Assembly (NCBI RefSeq): GCF_004664715.2
Contig: NC_051070.1
Span: 41,504,456-41,568,455 of the forward strand
Reading direction: 5' to 3'
DNA: 64,000 nucleotides
Source: Peromyscus leucopus
Lineage: Eukaryota; Chordata; Mammalia; Rodentia; Cricetidae
Below are positions 58,166 through 64,000 of this stretch, in pieces (within the stretch, counting starts at the first letter, position 1; every line of letters begins with the position of its first letter). Made by a program: the position numbers and the translations under genes. Below the pieces are notes generated by a model that was not told the origin of the DNA, did not search any database, and saw only the letters and a program-made list of their open reading frames with translations.

Positions 58166-60124
58166 GGAAAAATATTTGCTTAAAATGAAATCTATGCTAG
58201 TAATTCATTTTCACCATTCTCTTTACTTTGTGCTTCAGTTACAACATCATGGAGTTTTAAGTTTATAATTACCATAATTTAAATGTTCTCAAGATTAAAT
58301 TAAATACATTTGAACACTCCTTATTGATTTAATGAATCACAATATATCTCAACAAAAAGTCTAACTAGCTATAACTCCCTATTGCTTTAATGTTTTCTAA
58401 TCTTTCTTGATTTATCCTTTCATGTTTATCAGGATGTGACTTATCTGGTATCTAGTATGGAATTACGCCAAAACATCATGTCTTTGTTAATTTTCTGATG
58501 CGCCTCCCCCACCCGTCACCTGGGATGCTTGATACCTCTATGTGCTCTCAAATAATTATTTCATTCCCCAAGCACTCTGGTCATGGAGTATGGCATCACT
58601 GACCATTTGCATCTTTCTTCCAACCATTTATAGATATCTTACTTGAATTGTTTCATCATAATTCAATTATTTATTTTTTTTCTGCTCTGTATTTAGTAAT
58701 TCTAATGGCAAGAACCTCTTTAGAGAAAGTGCGCACAATTTACATACTTGAAAAAAATCACACTGGAAAACTTGTTGCTGTCAGTTGAAGGTAATGGGAA
58801 CCTGGCCAAAGGAAGTTTACAGGGATGTGTTCAACCAAGTTAAACGAAAATATGAGGGAAGCAATCAACACCTTCTTTCTGAGGTTACCATCTGCTTCGA
58901 TAAAGGAGGCCAGGACATATATAAATGTCCCCATTTGAAAGAACATACATTTAATTTCAGCACCTTTTCATGTACCTAAATAGGTCTCTATCCTAAGAAT
59001 GCTCCCTCATCTAAATGTTTCTCAGTATTGATTGAGTATGCAGATTAATTCTGGAAGAATTCGCCTATAGATGAATGGTATGGAATACTAAAAATGAAGT
59101 CAGAACTTTATCAGAGACACCTTGAAACTAAGATATATGGATTATTTGAGCTAAACATGTCTAAAAATTGGAGAAAAAATATGTATTACAAACAAGTGAC
59201 AAACGAGTGTCATGTAATAATTAGTACAGAAAAAAATATGTTTTATTAAGCTTACAAAATATAGCAGAAGGAACCAGCCTCATTCAGGGATTGTGGGGGA
59301 TGTTTTTCAGGAAAGGTGCACAAAGTATATAAACATTACTCTCATTTATGCTCAGTGACTATTTCCTTTCTAAAACATTAAATTTATTTTAAAAGGTACA
59401 CTAAGTTTACTAACATGATACCTTACAATATTTTTCTTACATTGTGAAATCAATTTAGGGTGTCATTTAATAATCTGGTCATAACCTGTTACAACATATG
59501 GATGTAGAATTAATTTTACCTATTATAACATCTAATTCAATACCACCAAATTAAATACACTTTTTTTGCTTATTAACACAGGGCTTATCAAAGACAAAAA
59601 GTATAATAAAGACTCCTCCATGTTGCCAAGCCCACCTCCAAGGAAATTTTGTGATTAGCACTGAATTGATTAAAGTAAATTACAGGGAGAACAGTTTTAT
59701 TAGTAAGAAAGTGCCAAGAGCTAGTAAAGGCAGTTTCTAGGTATGATAATTATAAAATTACATGAAAGTATTTACTGGGTTCACAGAAAGTCCTTTATGA
59801 ATTGAAAGAGGCCAGAGCTGGGATACAGCCAGGTTTGGTAACAGCATGCAAACAACCTTCAGAGTCAAATATCATTCAAAATGCCTAATCCCATAACTGT
59901 ATCAAAGCTGGCAGGTGTTCACTACACAGAACATTAATTTAGGAGACTTAGAGGGGATTTTAAAGATAACCTTCTGTGCCCAATATGCTGAGAGTCTCTG
60001 GATAAAAGTAATGAATGTTTCCCAATCTGTAGGAAGGATGGAGATATAAAATAGAAATAAGAAGACTATTTTCCACCCCAGAGAAATTAAACAATTTTCG
60101 TTAAGCATTTTGTTTAAATTTATA
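58166..60124. other. Unassigned stretch
   Basis: Almost 2 kb with no recognised element and only short frames. Like 48421-50479 it is a blank area where conserved non-coding sequence, if any, would have to be sought by alignment. Confidence 0.35.
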
Positions 60125-60550
60125 GGAGACCATGGTAAATGAAGACCACATGAGAAAAGGAAGAAACAAAGAGCTAAAGAGGCCCACAGAAATCCACAAA
60201 GATAGCCCCACAAAAGACTGCTGGCAATGGTCGAGAGATAGCCGGGACTGACCTACTCTGGTGATGGGATGGCCATACACCCTAATAGTTGTACCATAAA
60301 CCCCATCCAAGGACTGAGGAATCTGGATGCAGACATCCACGGCTAGGCCCCTGGTGGAGCGCTGGGAGTCTAATTAGCGAGAAAGAGGAGAGTTTATATG
60401 AGCGAGAATTGTTGAAACCAAGGTTGGATAAAGCACAGGGACAAATAGCCAAACGAATGGAAACATATGAACTATGAACCAAAGGCTGAGGGGCCCCCAA
60501 CTGGATCAGGCCCTCTGAATAGGTGAGACAGTCAATTGGCATCATCACAG
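60125..60550 (+). mobile_element. L1 3' UTR, sense
   Basis: Reverse complement of the 45140-45560 part of the young L1: 'aggcccacagaaatccacaa', 'gactgctggcaatggtcgag', 'atgcagacatccacggctag' and 'atgaaccaaaggctgagggg'. It lacks the C-rich 3' end, so it is a 3'-truncated piece or was cut by later events. Confidence 0.85.
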
Positions 60551-60627
60551 TTCCCTTTAAGACAGGGAATTTAAGCAAACATTTGGGTCTCAAGAAGACT
60601 GAACTAGAAAAAGAAGCATAAAGAGAT

Positions 60628-60985
60628 GTGTAGCATGAATTCTAATTGATCATAGTAATAAAAACTTGGAGCCAAATATCAGGGTAAATGCTGAAAGATC
60701 AATAAAAGAGCCAGCCGAGAAAGACTTCTTACCTTTACCAAATCCTCAGCCTGAAAGGGACCTGAGCTCTTGTCTCCTCCTGCCTTATATTCCTATCTCT
60801 GCCCAGCCTTATCACTTCCTGTCTCCAACTCCCTAGTGCTGAGATTAAAGGCATGAGATCCCCAGTGCTGGGATCAAAGATGTGAGCTACCACTGCCTGG
60901 CTTCTATGGCTGACTAGTGGCTTTGCTCCACACTAGATCTTCAAGCAAGCTTTATTTGTTAGATCAAAACCAAAATATCACCACA
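60628..60985 (-). mobile_element. B1-containing composite repeat, copy 2
   Basis: On the minus strand: 'aataaagcttgcttgaagat', then a B1-like section with two 'cccagcactgggg' style motifs, 'gacaggaagtgataaggctg', 'gaggatttggtaaagg', 'atatttggctcc', a T-rich run and 'atcaattagaattcatgcta'. The second half parallels 7100-7358. It contains two tandem B1-like cores (plus-strand 60838-60860 and 60868-60900). Confidence 0.65.
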
Positions 60986-62823
60986 GTGATGCAGTTTTTT
61001 TTCCTGAACATTCAAAGGTGAAAGGCACAATCACAGGAATGCAGGCAGCTACAAGACACCAGAAAAGGCAAAAATCCAAATGAAATGAACATAATGCTGA
61101 CAACAATTTTAGCTTATTCCAGGCAGTTCCATTTCCAATTTTCAATATTCAGTACTCTAAAACTGAAAAAGTTGAGTTGTCTCTAGGTTACTAGAGATTG
61201 TGAAGGCAGTAATAGGAAAGATATTTTACTATAAACAGCATGTTTCTGTTACAGTAGCTTTGTTTCATACCTAGACAAATCTTGAGAAAAGCTAAGGTGA
61301 AAGGGACGATATAACAGTGGATTCTGCTGCCACCTCTGTTACTTTCATCACCAGCAGCTGAATGTGGACTTAAGCAAGGAACTTGGCAAATTTTGACAAC
61401 ATATATCATGCATCCAGGTGTAGCATAATAAACCCACAAGACCTGATACAGTGCTAGCTTTTGAATAATAAGAATGAGCCAAAGAATTTAACAGAATTAT
61501 GAGATGCTAATCTAATTGTGACAAGCATTATTTAAAAATCTACATAAAATTTACTTATGAAATCATAGGAGAGGATGTAATTTATATAAATTGTAAATTA
61601 CTTAATATGCAAACATTATGTTAGATTGTCTAGGAATATAATTATATATATATACACACATATATATTTTTATTAAACAACTCACATTTGATGTTTAAAT
61701 TTTGCAAGAATGTCTGTTCAAATTTCTTAAATGTCATCTTGAAAGTTATTTATTGATACTATATAACTATTCTTCTAACTCAAACTATTATGACCAAAAG
61801 AGAAAAAAAATTATAGAAGAGAATCAACCAAGAAAGCTTACTAATGTCCTCATCACAGTAAATACTAGTCTACTCATTTACTCTTTAATTTTATATAACT
61901 GGAATACTATGGAGACTAACCAGGTAGTAAAAAGTATCGTTCTTGTTCTTACCTGCCTCAGTCACTATGTCGGTTTCGTTCTGCTGTAAATATAGTTTAA
62001 CATCTACTGAAATGAGATATAATCTGAAAACAAGAGTTAAAGAAAATACCAGAAAGGTCGGAAGGAGTGAAAGGGGTAGAAGACATGGCAAAGAGGGAGG
62101 AGAGAGAAAGGGAGAGAAGAAAGAGGTGAATCTGAATTGCCAAAAGAGTTAAAACTGCGCAGGATGAAGAGAAAGGTTGTGTCCAGGAAAGCCTTTATGT
62201 ATTGTTATATTTGTTTTTTACAGTTTTGTAAAAACATCAAATCAAGCATTGATAAAAATGATTTAAAATGATATGAAAACATAAGCTTCCAAAAGAAGGA
62301 AGCAGCCAACAATTCTAAGTAGCTATGACACCTATGAACTACAAGGACCAGCACAGTAACACAACAGATCCAGTAGTCATTCTCATATCCTGTATGTAAC
62401 CAGCAGCCCTCCAAAATGCTTTTTAAATGTTTATGATTATAATTATGTATAACTCTAATTTTTATCCCTAAGAAAGAAACTTCTCTTTTTAACAAACAAA
62501 GGCCATTAGAGAAAACCAGCTCCTAAAGTGCAAAGAACAAATTATTATGTGGTACTCAGTCTCAACTGAAACATTTACAACACAAATTCTCCACCAAAAC
62601 TCATGAAGCATCATGTCATAGGTGGCTTAAAGACCGTAAGAGACAAAGAAACATTATGTCTGCTGTGAGTTTATATCTGCTAGAAATGTTGGGGAAGTTA
62701 CACCTATGAAGTCTCAAGTAGAAGGCTGCCTAAACAGGCCAGAGCAAGAATGGTATTGACAGATGTGCTAACACAGAAGGAAATGTCTCATGGAGTCCCA
62801 ATCCTATACAAAAACTTTTTGAG
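60986..62823. other. Unassigned stretch
   Basis: Short TA run at 61640-61672, otherwise no named repeat. Frames of 95 to 96 codons at 61702-61989 and 62205-62495 have no motif. Confidence 0.35.
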
Positions 62824-62995
62824 GCCGGGTGGTGGTGGTACACACCTTTAATCCAGCACTCGGGAGGCGGAGCCAGGCAGATCTCTGTGAGTTCGAGGCT
62901 AGCCTGGGCTACCAAGTTAGTTCCAGGAAAGGCACAAAGTTACACAGAGAAACCCTGTCTCAAAAATCCAAAAACAACAACAACAACAAAAAAAA
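62824..62995 (+). mobile_element. B1 SINE, cricetid type
   Basis: 'gccgggtggtggtggtacac', 'gttcgaggctagcctgggct', 'ttccaggaaaggcacaaag' and 'acacagagaaaccctgtctc', then a CAA-rich tail. Close to consensus. The 'caggaaaggcacaaag' segment is the main pointer to a cricetid host. No clear target duplication. Confidence 0.95.
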
Positions 62996-63111
62996 CAGGA
63001 ACTATAGGAAATTAAAGATCGAGAAAGGAGAGCAGAAGAAAATAATCCTTTTTAAGGAAGTGTCCCACAACTGGCAATTATTCCATATCAAGTGGTCAGC
63101 TCTGACATAAG

Positions 63112-63270
63112 ATACATACATACATACATATATACATACATGCATGCATACAATAACTAAAAAGGGAACCAAGAATTTTAGGGGCAGGTACATGAGAGGC
63201 TTTGATAGAGGAAAAAAAAAAGAGAAAATGATGTTATTGTATTTTAATTTCAAAAATAAAAATAAATTCA
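63112..63270 (+). mobile_element. (CATA)n block and L1 3' tail
   Basis: CATA/CATG units (63115-63150), then 'gggaaccaagaattttaggg', 'gtacatgagaggctttgat' and 'attttaatttcaaaaataaa', an L1 3' end. Third clear instance of microsatellite plus the same L1 tail. Confidence 0.65.
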
Positions 63271-64000
63271 AAAGAAATCAAACGTAGCACAATAATATGA
63301 AGACAATGTGTAAATAGATAATAGTGATTCATTTCCTATTTTACTGCTACTTAGAATGAATTTGCTGGCCACATTAAACTTTAAGCACAGAAAAATTATT
63401 TCAAATGTGTTCTGTATGGAAAATTTTTGTTTCAAGTATTCAAACAAAAGTATTCCAAGAAAGTAGTCCTGCCTCAAATGGCATCAGTCTTTTACTCAAA
63501 GCTGCAACTGAGCTTGAAAGAAAAATATGTGAACAACGTAAGAGTGGAAGGACTCTGGTGAAAAAAAAAAAATCACTATATGACCAAGCTTTAAGTTGGA
63601 TCCAACCAATTGCTAGGTTAGAAGGTCAACAAATATCATGCTCTTCTTTGTAGGTCGTGTCCCTCTGAGATAAAACTGATAAGTTCACCTCGAAGATACA
63701 GGTGCAGAAATTTAATAATAAGTACAGAAATGCATGCTTCTTGTCTTTGCATCTAAAGAAGCTTGTAAATAGTTATAAACTTTAACAAAAACAGAGTTGA
63801 TCCAAATACAACATGCAGCTGAGGCTTCATGAAAGTTCATGTGCTCTGTGTGCCTTCACTTATTGTAAATTTGTTTTTTCATTGTGTATACTTGACCAAA
63901 GGCTCATGAATTTTCAAAGCTGCAAGGCTCAAGTAAATAGTGAAGAGTAAATAAAGACATCCCTAATACAGGAAAGGTGATACCATGGATTTGCACCCCA
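63271..64000. other. Unassigned stretch to window end
   Basis: A plus-strand 82-codon frame at 63405-63653 includes a K-rich patch from an A12 run and no domain that I recognise. Nothing else identified. Confidence 0.35.

Noticed and set aside
63405..63653. 82-codon plus frame with a lysine run
   Set aside because: The lysines are an A12 run; no family resemblance or gene context.

Overview
The window reads as nuclear DNA of a muroid rodent, most likely a cricetid (hamster, vole or deer-mouse group). The sequence carries B1, B2/B3, B4 and ID short interspersed elements, ORR1-type MaLR LTRs, a URR1-type hAT element and rodent L1 elements with their usual antisense C/T-rich 3' UTRs. The B1 copies carry the segment 'caggaaaggcacaaag' before 'acacagagaaaccctg', a form I associate with cricetids rather than Mus. 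Two LTR subfamilies (called A and B here) look like the mys/MYSERV-like retroelements of cricetids. Family names come from memory of consensus sequences, not from a search.

I find no host protein-coding gene, tRNA, rRNA or CRISPR array. Open reading frames are short (the longest is 142 codons and lies antisense in an L1 3' UTR), carry no recognisable domain and mostly sit in repeats. The only recognisable coding remnants are C-terminal pieces of L1 ORF2. The window is therefore intergenic or deep intronic.

Layout. 1-8.9 kb: ORR1 LTR, an LTR-A retroelement fragment bracketed by 120-bp direct repeats, an old L1 split by an ORR1 LTR, several B1 copies and an ID element. 10.8-23.8 kb: a dense pile of L1 pieces, mostly antisense, two with 5' inversions. 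One is interrupted by an ORR1 LTR with a 5-bp target duplication, another by a 3.1-kb element whose two different LTRs face outward. 23.8-30 kb: mostly unassigned A+T-rich DNA. 30-42 kb: L1 3' UTRs, a solo LTR-A split by a B1, and an L1 with a 5' inversion at 41.3-41.9 kb. 42-53 kb: mostly unassigned DNA with one apparently young L1 (44.86-46.34 kb, perfect 16-bp target duplication) and a MaLR LTR. 53-56 kb: L1 pieces, including a very short insertion. 56-64 kb: URR1, B1, B2, L1 3' UTR, a B1-containing composite repeat and unassigned DNA.

Nothing here looks like a new gene system. The points most worth checking are the outward-facing LTR element at 20359-23497, the 120-bp repeats around the retroelement at 1.3-2.9 kb, the inverted L1 structures, and the repeated association of microsatellites with L1 3' tails.
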